This document shows positions 29,717 through 37,595 of a stretch of 64,000 bases of DNA, one piece after another (position 1 is the stretch's first letter; the number at the start of each line of letters is the position of its first letter). Source of the DNA: Methyloversatilis discipulorum (GTDB taxonomy: Bacteria > Pseudomonadota > Gammaproteobacteria > Burkholderiales > Rhodocyclaceae); assembly GCF_000385375.1 (NCBI RefSeq), contig NZ_ARVV01000001.1, forward strand, positions 3,224,001 through 3,288,000, given 5' to 3'. The notes beneath the pieces were generated by a model. The model had not been told where the DNA came from, did not search any database, and saw only the letters and a program-made list of their open reading frames with translations. The translations under genes were made by a program, and so were the position numbers.

Positions 29717-30823
29717 ATGCAAGTCGCCACCATCAGTTTCGACCGCTTCAACACACTTGCCGACGAACAGGCGCAGGCGCGCATCCTCGCCGCGCGCGAA
29801 AAGCTGGGCAAGCGCGCGGTCATCCTCGGTCACCACTACCAGCGCGAGGATGTGTATCGCCACGCCGATCTGACCGGCGACTCGCTCAAGCTGTCGCGTC
29901 TGGCCAGCCAGACCGATGCCGAATACATCGTGTTCTGCGGCGTGCACTTCATGGCCGAGGTGGCGGACATCATGTCCAAGCCGGAGCAGATCGCCATCCT
30001 GCCCGACCTCGCCGCCGGCTGTTCGATGGCCGACATGGCCAACCTCGCCAAGGTCGAGCGCTGCTGGCGCGAACTGCGCGGCCTGCTCGGCGACGACCCG
30101 GACAACACCTTCACGCCGGTCACCTACATCAACTCGGCGGCCGATCTGAAGGCCTTCTGCGGCGAGCACGGCGGCATCGTGTGCACCTCGTCGAACTGCG
30201 GCAGCATTCTCGAATGGTCGCTGGCGCGGCGCGAGAAGGTGCTGTTCTTCCCGGACCAGCATCTGGGCCGCTGGACCGGCTACAACATGGGCATTCCGCT
30301 TGAGGACATGCTGGTGTGGGACCCCGACCTGGAGAACGGCGGCCTCACCGCCGAACAGGTGGCGAAGGCGAAGATCCTGCTGTGGAAAGGTCACTGTTCG
30401 GTGCACCAGATGTTCCAGCCCTCGCACATCCTGCGCTGGCGCAACCAGAATCCGGACGGCATCGTCATCTCCCACCCGGAAAGCGCTTTCGAGGTGTGCC
30501 GCCAGTCGGATTTCGTCGGCTCGACCGAATACATCCTGAAGACGGTGAAGGCCGGCGCGCCCGGTACCAAGTGGCTGGTCGGCACCGAACTGAATCTGGT
30601 GAACCGCCTCGCCGACGAAGTAAAGCACGAGGGCAAGACGGTGCAGTTCATGGCGCCCACCGTGTGCATGTGCTCGACCATGCAGCGTATCGACCCGCAG
30701 CATCTGGCGTGGACGCTGGAAAACCTGGTCGAGGGCAATGTCGTGAATCGCATCAGCGTGCCGGCGCACGAAGCCGTGCCCGCCAAGCTCGCGATGGACC
30801 GCATGCTGGCTGCCTCGCCATAA
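29717..30823 (+). CDS. nadA: Quinolinate synthase NadA
   Basis: A 368-residue enzyme that condenses iminoaspartate with dihydroxyacetone phosphate to quinolinate in NAD synthesis. Family motifs: LGHHYQREDVYRHADLTGDS, the three cluster-ligand cysteines in FCGVHFMAE, CTSSNCGS and CMCSTMQRI, plus HPESAFEVC. These bind one [4Fe-4S] cluster. AAGGA precedes the ATG by eight bases. nadB and nadC are not in the window. Confidence 0.96.
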   Translation: MQVATISFDRFNTLADEQAQARILAAREKLGKRAVILGHHYQREDVYRHADLTGDSLKLSRLASQTDAEYIVFCGVHFMAEVADIMSKPEQIAILPDLAAGCSMADMANLAKVERCWRELRGLLGDDPDNTFTPVTYINSAADLKAFCGEHGGIVCTSSNCGSILEWSLARREKVLFFPDQHLGRWTGYNMGIPLEDMLVWDPDLENGGLTAEQVAKAKILLWKGHCSVHQMFQPSHILRWRNQNPDGIVISHPESAFEVCRQSDFVGSTEYILKTVKAGAPGTKWLVGTELNLVNRLADEVKHEGKTVQFMAPTVCMCSTMQRIDPQHLAWTLENLVEGNVVNRISVPAHEAVPAKLAMDRMLAASP

Positions 30824-30833
30824 GGTCTTCCTC

Positions 30834-31319
30834 ATGGACTGGATGCAGGCCTGGGAACTTGCCAGCTATGTCGTGACGACACTGGGCCTGCCGCTTGCCG
30901 TCATCACCTTCATCTATCAGCAGCGGCGCGAGCGCGACAACGAAGACGAAGAGGCGTACCAGATGCTGTCCGACGCCTACATCGACTTCCTGAAGATCGT
31001 GCTCGCCAACCCCGACCTGCCGCTGCGCGAGAACCATGCCCCGGAGCAGCTCAGCGAAGAGCAGCGCCGGCGCATGCAGACCATCCACCAGATGCTCATT
31101 TCGCTGTTCGAGCGCGCCTATCTGGTCGCCTGGACCGACGAGCCCGACGGGCTGGCTGCTCGGCGCTGGGCCTCGTGGGACGACTACATGCGCGAGTGGC
31201 TGGCGCGCGACGCCTTCCATGCCGAACTGCTGATGCTGCTGCGCGGCGAGGACCCGGCATTCTGCCGCCACATGTTGAAGCTGGCCGACGAAGTGCGCGG
31301 CCACCCGCTCACCTCATGA
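30834..31319 (+). CDS. Small membrane-anchored protein of unknown function
   Basis: A 161-residue protein with one N-terminal membrane segment (about residues 9-26, LASYVVTTLGLPLAVITFIY), a charged QQRRERDNEDEEAYQ juxtamembrane helix and a helical cytoplasmic domain ending DEVRGHPLTS. It shows no enzymatic motif. The stop overlaps the start of the phosphodiesterase-like gene (ATGA), so it is probably translated with the phospholipid genes downstream. I do not recognise the family. Confidence 0.8.
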   Translation: MDWMQAWELASYVVTTLGLPLAVITFIYQQRRERDNEDEEAYQMLSDAYIDFLKIVLANPDLPLRENHAPEQLSEEQRRRMQTIHQMLISLFERAYLVAWTDEPDGLAARRWASWDDYMREWLARDAFHAELLMLLRGEDPAFCRHMLKLADEVRGHPLTS

Positions 31320-32068
31320 CCGAACTGCGCATCTGCACCTGGAACATCCACAAGGGTTTTTCGCAGTTCAATCGCCGCATGGTGATCCACGAACTGCGCG
31401 AACGCCTGCACGCGTTCGGCGCCGATCTGGTGTTCCTGCAGGAGGTGCAGGGTCAGCACCACGGCCACGCCGAGCGCCACGCCGACTGGCCGACCGAGCC
31501 GCAGTACGAATTCCTCGCCGACCAGATGTGGCCGGCCACCGCCTACGGCCGCAACGCGGTCTATGACCACGGCCACCACGGCAACGCCATCCTGTCGCGA
31601 CACCCGATATCGCAGAGCGGCAATGTCGACGTGTCGGCGCATCGTTTCGAGCAGCGCGGCCTGCTGCACTGCGTGATCGAACCGGACGGCGCCCACCGCG
31701 TGCACGCGCTGTGCGTACACCTCGGCCTGACCGCGCGCGGGCGACGCCAGCAGTACGCGATGCTGGCCGAGCACATCCGTCGCACCATCCCGGCGGAGGA
31801 CGGCCTCATCGTCGCCGGCGACTTCAACGACTGGTACAACCGGGCCGAAGAGCAATGGTCGCGCGCGCTCGGTCTGCATGAAGCGCACAGCGTGATACAC
31901 GGCCGCCCCGCGCGCAGCTTTCCCGCCGCCTTTCCGCTGCTGCGGCTGGACCGCATCTATGTGCGCGGCGTCGACGTACGCGAGGTGAAGCTGCACTCCG
32001 GTCCGCCCTGGTCGCGCGTATCCGATCACGCCGCGCTGACCGCACGTCTGGTCCTGCCGGCGCGATGA
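31316..32068 (+). CDS. Endonuclease/exonuclease/phosphatase family protein (YbhP-like)
   Basis: A 250-residue EEP-fold protein. Catalytic motifs are present: CTWNIHKGF (N-terminal Asn), LQEVQ (metal Glu), GDFNDW and SDHAAL at the C-terminus (Asp-His). The EEP fold covers DNA repair nucleases, sphingomyelinases and inositol phosphatases. The overlapping clsB gene matches the E. coli ybhP-clsB order, which supports a lipid-related phosphodiesterase rather than a DNA enzyme (inference). Confidence 0.85.
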   Translation: MTELRICTWNIHKGFSQFNRRMVIHELRERLHAFGADLVFLQEVQGQHHGHAERHADWPTEPQYEFLADQMWPATAYGRNAVYDHGHHGNAILSRHPISQSGNVDVSAHRFEQRGLLHCVIEPDGAHRVHALCVHLGLTARGRRQQYAMLAEHIRRTIPAEDGLIVAGDFNDWYNRAEEQWSRALGLHEAHSVIHGRPARSFPAAFPLLRLDRIYVRGVDVREVKLHSGPPWSRVSDHAALTARLVLPAR

Positions 32069-33240
32069 CCCGTCTGCTGCCTGGCAACGACATCCAGCTG
32101 CTGGTCTGCGGCATGCAGTACTTCCCGGCGCTGGAAGAGGCGATCGACCGCGCGCACAGCGAAATCTTCCTCGAAACCTACATCTTCGACGACGACGACA
32201 CCGGGCGCCGCATCGCCACGGCACTGGCACGCGCGGCACGACGGGGCGTGCGGGTTCGCGTGCTGGTCGACGGATTCGGCGCGCGCGACTTCGAGGACAC
32301 GCATCAGAGCGCGCTCGAAGCCGCCGGCGTGCATGTGCTGATGTTCCGCCCGGAGGTCGGCCGCATGAGCTTCCGCCGCAACCGACTGCGCCGCATGCAC
32401 CGCAAGATGGTGGTGGTCGACGCGCAGACCGGCTTCGTCGGCGGCATCAACATCATCGACGACATGCACACGCCCGGTCACACGCCGCCGCGCTTCGATT
32501 ACGCGGTGCGCGTGCGCGGGCCGCTGGTGGCGCGCATGCATCTCGAATGCCAGAAGCTGTGGGAGCGCGTCGCCTGGGCGACGCTGCAGTTCCGGCCACG
32601 CCTGCCGCGCACCAGCCGCTACGCCAACCGTCACACCGGGAAGATGCGTGCGGCGCTATTGGTGCGCGACAACCTGCGCCACCGGCACGACATCGAGAAC
32701 GCCTACCTGCAGGCGATAGACGGCGCCTTCGAGGAGGTGCTGATCGCCAACGCCTACTTCCTGCCCGGTCGCCGCTTCCGCCAGGCCTTGATCGCCGCCG
32801 CCGCGCGCGGCGTCAAGGTGACGCTCATCCTGCAGGGGCGTGTCGAGTACGCGCTGCTGCATTACGCCTCGCAGGCGCTGTATGGCTCGCTGCTGTCGCA
32901 GGGCATACGCATCTTCGAGTACAGGCGCAGCTTTCTGCACGCCAAGGCGGCGGTGGTCGACCAGCACTGGGCAACCGTCGGCTCCAGCAACATCGACCCC
33001 TTCAGCCTGATGCTGGCGCGCGAAGCCAATATCGTCGTGCACGACATCGGCTTCGCCAACGAACTGCGGCAGAGCCTGCGTGCCGCCGCCCGCCACGGCG
33101 GGCGCGAATTGCGGCATCGCCAGTGGAAGACCCGCCCGCTGCACGAGCGGCTGCTGCGCTGGATCGCTTACGGCATGGTGCGGCTGATGATCGGTCTGGC
33201 CGGCGAACGGGTGAGCCGGCACATGCTGCGCAAGAAATAG
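32065..33240 (+). CDS. clsB: Cardiolipin synthase ClsB (phospholipase D family)
   Basis: A 391-residue enzyme with two HKD motifs: HRKMVVVDAQTGFVGGIN (near 112) and HAKAAVVDQHWATVGSSNID (near 292). It lacks the N-terminal membrane helices of ClsA, as expected for ClsB (about 410 residues). E. coli ClsB makes cardiolipin by transferring a phosphatidyl group onto phosphatidylglycerol. The upstream EEP gene (ybhP analogue) overlaps by four bases. Confidence 0.9.
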   Translation: MTRLLPGNDIQLLVCGMQYFPALEEAIDRAHSEIFLETYIFDDDDTGRRIATALARAARRGVRVRVLVDGFGARDFEDTHQSALEAAGVHVLMFRPEVGRMSFRRNRLRRMHRKMVVVDAQTGFVGGINIIDDMHTPGHTPPRFDYAVRVRGPLVARMHLECQKLWERVAWATLQFRPRLPRTSRYANRHTGKMRAALLVRDNLRHRHDIENAYLQAIDGAFEEVLIANAYFLPGRRFRQALIAAAARGVKVTLILQGRVEYALLHYASQALYGSLLSQGIRIFEYRRSFLHAKAAVVDQHWATVGSSNIDPFSLMLAREANIVVHDIGFANELRQSLRAAARHGGRELRHRQWKTRPLHERLLRWIAYGMVRLMIGLAGERVSRHMLRKK

Positions 33241-33284
33241 CGCGCTTTCAGCATGATTTCAGCTTCGTTCCCTACACTGGGGAC

Positions 33285-33620
33285 ATGAACCTGAAACGCA
33301 TCGCACTGTTCGTATTGCTGCCCGTCACCGCCGTCGTATCCGCCGCCGGTATCGCGCTGCTGCACGCGCCCGACACGCAGGCCGGCGAAGACCACCTCAA
33401 GGCGCGCGCACTGAGCCAGCGCGGCGACATCCTGCCGCTGGAGAAGATCGCCGAGCGCGCGCGCGCGGAAAAGCCGGGCAAGCTGATCGATATCGAACTC
33501 GAACAGAAGAAGGGCATCTGGGTGTATGAAGCCGAGATACTCGACGACGCCGGTCGCGTGTGGGAACTGAAGCTGGATGCACGCACCGGCGTACTGCTGG
33601 AAATGGAGCAGGACGACTGA
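33285..33620 (+). CDS. PepSY domain exported protein (first copy)
   Basis: A 111-residue protein with a signal or anchor (ALFVLLPVTAVVSAAGIALL) and a PepSY domain at about 45-108 (LPLEKIAERARAEKPGKLIDIELEQKKGIWVYEAEILDDAGRVWELKLDARTGVLLEME). PepSY domains are found in protease inhibitors and sensor-associated periplasmic proteins. The stop lies one base before the response regulator start, so it is part of the 33285-35977 operon. Confidence 0.88.
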   Translation: MNLKRIALFVLLPVTAVVSAAGIALLHAPDTQAGEDHLKARALSQRGDILPLEKIAERARAEKPGKLIDIELEQKKGIWVYEAEILDDAGRVWELKLDARTGVLLEMEQDD

Positions 33621-33621
33621 C

Positions 33622-34296
33622 ATGCGCCTGTTGCTGGCCGAAGACGACGAAACGCTGGTTGCCGGACTGAAGCCGCTGCTCGAACGCGCCGGCTACGCGG
33701 TCGACGTCGCCACCGACGGCGTGTTCGCACAGCTGTCGGCGGAAGCCATCGACTACGACCTCGTGATACTCGATCTCGGCCTGCCACGGCGCAACGGCGT
33801 CGAGGTACTGCGCCAGTGGCGCGACGCGCGGCGCGCGATGCCGGTGGTGGTGCTGACCGCCCGCGACACCTGGCAGGAGAAGGTCGAGGTGCTCAACGCC
33901 GGCGCCGACGACTATGTCTGCAAGCCCTTTCACAGCGAGGAACTGCTGGCGCGCATCGCCGCCGTGCTGAAGCGCAGCGCGGCGCGCCGCACGCCGGGCC
34001 CGCTCGTGCGCGGCCCACTGCGGCTCGATGAAGCGACGCAGAGCGCCGCACTCGATGGCGGCGCGCTGATAGAACTGAGCAGCATCGAGTTCCGCCTGCT
34101 GCGCTGCTTCATGCTGCACGCCGGCCAGGTGCTGTCGCAGCAGCGCCTGAACGAACACCTCTACGACCATGCCACCGATCACGACAGCAATGTGATCGAG
34201 GCCCACATCACGCGCTTGCGCCGCAAGATAGGCCGCGACTGGATACAGACGCGGCGCGGTCAGGGCTATGTGTTCGACGCTCCGGAGGCGCCGTGA
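33622..34296 (+). CDS. OmpR/PhoB-family response regulator
   Basis: A 224-residue regulator. The receiver domain carries the phosphorylation Asp51 in VILDLGLPRRNG and Lys in VCKPFH. The winged-helix output domain (about 125-220) contains LSSIEFRLLRCFMLHAGQVLSQQRLNEHLYDH and DSNVIEAHITRLRRKIGRDWIQTRRGQGYVF. This is the QseB/PmrA-like subfamily. The stop overlaps the kinase GTG start, and the pair is flanked by PepSY genes, which may feed or read out the signal. Confidence 0.92.
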   Translation: MRLLLAEDDETLVAGLKPLLERAGYAVDVATDGVFAQLSAEAIDYDLVILDLGLPRRNGVEVLRQWRDARRAMPVVVLTARDTWQEKVEVLNAGADDYVCKPFHSEELLARIAAVLKRSAARRTPGPLVRGPLRLDEATQSAALDGGALIELSSIEFRLLRCFMLHAGQVLSQQRLNEHLYDHATDHDSNVIEAHITRLRRKIGRDWIQTRRGQGYVFDAPEAP

Positions 34297-35663
34297 AGTA
34301 CGCGCTGCGCACCCGTCTTGCCGCCGGCCTGGCGATCAGTTTCGTCATGCTGGCCGGCCTGCAGTGGCTGCTCGCCGGCATCGCCATCGAACGCCTGCTC
34401 AAGGCGCAGCTGGCGCAGCGACTGGAGCGCGACGCCGAGAACCTGCTGGCCGCACTCGACGGCGAAGCCGGCGCACCGCTGCAGCTCGACGACGCACGCG
34501 TGGGCGGCGAATACCGACAGCCCTTCTCCGGTCATTACTTCCGCATCGTGATCGATGGCGGTGACGACATTTCGTCGCGCTCGCTGTGGGATCACAGCCT
34601 GGCCCTGCCGGCCGCCGGCAGCGAACGCATCGCGCAGAGCGAGGCTGCCGGCCCGCAGGGACAGTCGCTGTGGCTGCTGTCGGCGCGCTACGAAAAGCGC
34701 GGCCAGTCGGTGCGCATACTGGTTGCCGAAGACCTGTCGGCGCTGCGAACCGGGCTGCGCGAGTGGCATCTGCTGTATGGCGTGCTGACGCTGGTCGTGG
34801 TCGCGCTCGTGCTGGCCGTGCAGCAGTGGGTGGTGCGCCGTTCGCTGGCGCCGCTCGATACGCTGCGCGCCCAGATGCAGGCGCTCGAACGCGGCGAGCG
34901 CGAGCGGCTCGACGTCGCGCTGCCGGACGAGATCGCGCCGCTGGTCGATCAGTTCAATACGCTGCTCGGCATGCTGCTGCGCCGCTCGCAGCGCTCGCGC
35001 GACGCGCTCGGCAACCTCGCCCACGCGCTGAAGACGCGGCTGGCGGTGCTGCTGCAGGTCGCCGAGTCGCCGGCGATGGCGGCCCACCCCGAACTGCAGC
35101 AGCGCATGACCGACAGCACCGAACTGATGCGCCGCGCCATCGAGCGCGAGCTGCGGCGCGCCCGGCTGATGGGCGGCACCCACCCGGCCCGGCGCAGCGA
35201 CCTGCGCGATGCCGCCGGACGGCTGGCGGCCACGCTGGCCATCCTGCACGGCGAACGGTCGCCGGACATTGCGCTCGACATGGCCACCGACATCACGCTG
35301 GCGATGGACGCGGAAGACCTGATGGAGCTGCTCGGCAACCTGATGGACAACGCCTGCGCCTGGTGCCGCAGCCGCGTGCGACTGTCGGTCGAACGTGGCG
35401 CCGACCTCAAGCTGGTGATCGAGGACGACGGCCCGGGCTGCGCGCCCGAACAACTCGAATCGCTCAGCGCGCGCGGCTTCCGCGCCGACGAGACGAAACC
35501 GGGCCACGGTCTCGGCCTGTCCATCGTGCGCGACCTGGTCGACAGCTATGGCGGCGCACTCGAGTTCGGACCGTCACCGGTCCTCGGCGGACTGCGCGTC
35601 ACCGTGCATCTGCCGGCACGCATGGCGCTTGATGCGCCCTCAACCGAAGGAGAACGGACATGA
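34293..35663 (+). CDS. Sensor histidine kinase (PhoQ/QseC-like)
   Basis: A 456-residue kinase from GTG 34293, overlapping the regulator stop. TM1 (about 10-30) and TM2 (about 160-180) enclose a periplasmic domain of about 130 residues. HAMP follows, then the His box LGNLAHALKTRLAVLLQ, N box NLMDNACAWC, and G boxes EDDGPGCAP and GHGLGLSIVRDLVDSYGG. The HALKT form of the His box is typical of PhoQ-like kinases. It is cognate to the regulator encoded upstream. Confidence 0.92.
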   Translation: MKYALRTRLAAGLAISFVMLAGLQWLLAGIAIERLLKAQLAQRLERDAENLLAALDGEAGAPLQLDDARVGGEYRQPFSGHYFRIVIDGGDDISSRSLWDHSLALPAAGSERIAQSEAAGPQGQSLWLLSARYEKRGQSVRILVAEDLSALRTGLREWHLLYGVLTLVVVALVLAVQQWVVRRSLAPLDTLRAQMQALERGERERLDVALPDEIAPLVDQFNTLLGMLLRRSQRSRDALGNLAHALKTRLAVLLQVAESPAMAAHPELQQRMTDSTELMRRAIERELRRARLMGGTHPARRSDLRDAAGRLAATLAILHGERSPDIALDMATDITLAMDAEDLMELLGNLMDNACAWCRSRVRLSVERGADLKLVIEDDGPGCAPEQLESLSARGFRADETKPGHGLGLSIVRDLVDSYGGALEFGPSPVLGGLRVTVHLPARMALDAPSTEGERT

Positions 35664-35977
35664 AGAAAGCCCTGATCGCGACAACCACCCTGCTCGCCGC
35701 CCTGCTCACGCCGCCGGTCTTCGCCGACGACGACGATCTGCCGAAGATGCGCGCCATCGCCGAGGCGATGAAGCTGATCTCGCTGGAGGAGGCGACCGCC
35801 AAGGCGCTCGCCGCCAAGCCGGGCACGGTGATCGAAGCCGACCTCGAACGCCGCTTCATGAGCGACGACTACGACTACGAGTTCGAACTGATAGACACCG
35901 CGGGCAAGGAGTGGGACGTGCACATCAACGCGCGCGACGGCTCGGTGCGCTCGATGCGGCGCGACTGGTTCGACTGA
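35660..35977 (+). CDS. PepSY domain exported protein (second copy)
   Basis: A 105-residue protein with a signal peptide (LIATTTLLAALLTPPVFA, cut near 21) and a PepSY domain (ISLEEATAKALAAKPGTVIEADLERRFMSDDYDYEFELIDTAGKEWDVHINARDGSVRSM). It resembles the first PepSY protein of the operon (shared pattern AKPG..IE.DLE...YE.E..D.AG..W....ARDG) but is more acidic. ATG overlaps the kinase stop; GAAGGAGAACGG precedes it. Confidence 0.88.
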   Translation: MKKALIATTTLLAALLTPPVFADDDDLPKMRAIAEAMKLISLEEATAKALAAKPGTVIEADLERRFMSDDYDYEFELIDTAGKEWDVHINARDGSVRSMRRDWFD

Positions 35978-36074
35978 GCGCTCGACCGGCGGGCGGACGT
36001 CCTGCCGCAGTGCACGCTGACCGTCCGTATGCGCTGGCGCACAATACCGGTTTTCAACGCAGGCTCCGAAACCG

Positions 36075-37578
36075 ATGAACGCGCCCACCGATACCCTCAC
36101 CCACTGGATAGACGGCCAGCGCAGCGCGCTGGACAGCACGCGCAGCGCCGACGTGTTCGACCCGGCGCACGGGCGGGTGGCGCGGCAGGTGCTGCTGGCC
36201 TCGGACGCCGACGTCGGCCGTGCAGTCGCCAGTGCCGCTGCCGCCCAGCCGGCCTGGGGCGCACTGGCACCGCAACGACGGGCACGCGTGCTGTTCCGGA
36301 TGAAGGAGCTGGTCGAGCGGCACAGCGCCGACATCGCGCGACTGATCACGCGCGAGCACGGCAAGACCTTCCCGGACGCGCAGGGCGAGGTGCAGCGCGG
36401 ACTGGAAGTGATCGAATTCGCCTGCGGCGTTCCGCAGTTGCTCAAGGGGCAATACTCCGATCACGTCGGCGGCGGCATCGCCAACTGGAGCCAGCGCATG
36501 CCGCTCGGTGTGGTCGCCGGCATCACGCCGTTCAACTTCCCCTTCATGGTGCCGATGTGGATGGCGCCGGTCGCGCTGGCCTGCGGCAACAGCTTCATCC
36601 TGAAGCCGTCGGAACGCGACCCGTCGCCGTCGCTGCTGACCGCCGAACTGTTCCGCGACGCCGGCCTGCCGGACGGCGTGTTCAACGTGCTGCAGGGCGA
36701 CCGCGTCGCGGTCGATGCGCTGCTCGCGCACCCGGACGTGCGCGCGGTGAGTTTCGTCGGCTCAACCCCGATCGCCCGCCACATCTTTGAAACCGCCGCG
36801 AAGCACGGCAAGCGCGCACAGGCGCTGGGTGGCGCGAAGAACCATATGGTGGTGATGCCGGATGCCGACCTCGACCAGGCGGCCGACGCGCTGATCGGTG
36901 CCGCCTACGGCTCCGGCCGGCGAACGCTGCATGGCGATTTCGGTCGCGGTCGCGGTCGGCGACATCGCCGACGCTCTGGTCGAGGCAGTGCGCACGCGCG
37001 CGCAGAAGCTGAACATCGGCGACGGCGAAGCCGACGGCACAGACATGGGTCCGGTGGTGACCGCGGCGCACCGCGAACGCATCGTGTCGCTGATCGACGC
37101 CGGCGTGGCCGAGGGCGCGCAGCTGGTGCTCGACGGTCGCCGTCACACGGTGGCCGGCCGCGAACAGGGATACTTCCTCGGCGCCACGCTGTTCGATCGC
37201 GTCACGCCGGCGATGCGCATCTGGAAGGAGGAAATCTTCGGCCCGGTGCTGTGCGTCATCCGCGCCGCAAACCTGGCTGATGCGATCGCGCTGGTGAACA
37301 GTCACGAGTATGGCAACGGCGTGTCGCTCTACACGCGCGACGGCGCCGCCGCACGCGAATTCGGCCAGCGCATCGAAGCGGGCATGGTAGGCATCAACGT
37401 CCCGATCCCGGTGCCGATGGCCTGGCATTCCTTCGGCGGCTGGAAGCAGAGCCTGTTCGGCGACCTGCACGCCTACGGCGAAGAAGGCGTGCGCTTCTAC
37501 ACCCGCTACAAGAGCATCATGCAGCGCTGGCCGGACAGCGGCTCGAAGGGGCCGGAATTCGTGATGCCGGTGAACTGA
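36075..37578 (+). pseudogene. mmsA: Methylmalonate-semialdehyde dehydrogenase (CoA-acylating), frameshifted
   Basis: Two frames together make one aldehyde dehydrogenase of about 500 residues. The first frame covers the NAD-binding part ([74 protein letters not shown]). The second resumes [16 protein letters not shown] and ends [14 protein letters not shown]. One extra base in 36912-36915 shifts the frame two codons before GERC, whose Cys (TGC 36928) is catalytic. Removing it gives 1503 bases, the family length. The enzyme acts in valine and myo-inositol breakdown. Either a real inactivating mutation or a base-calling error; nothing else is degraded. Confidence 0.88.
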
Positions 37579-37595
37579 GCGCTCAGGCCGGCGCG

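Noticed and set aside
36075..37280. Reading the first dehydrogenase frame as a complete 401-residue protein
   Set aside because: After about residue 280 it loses all similarity and becomes Arg/His-rich, while the true continuation is in the next frame.
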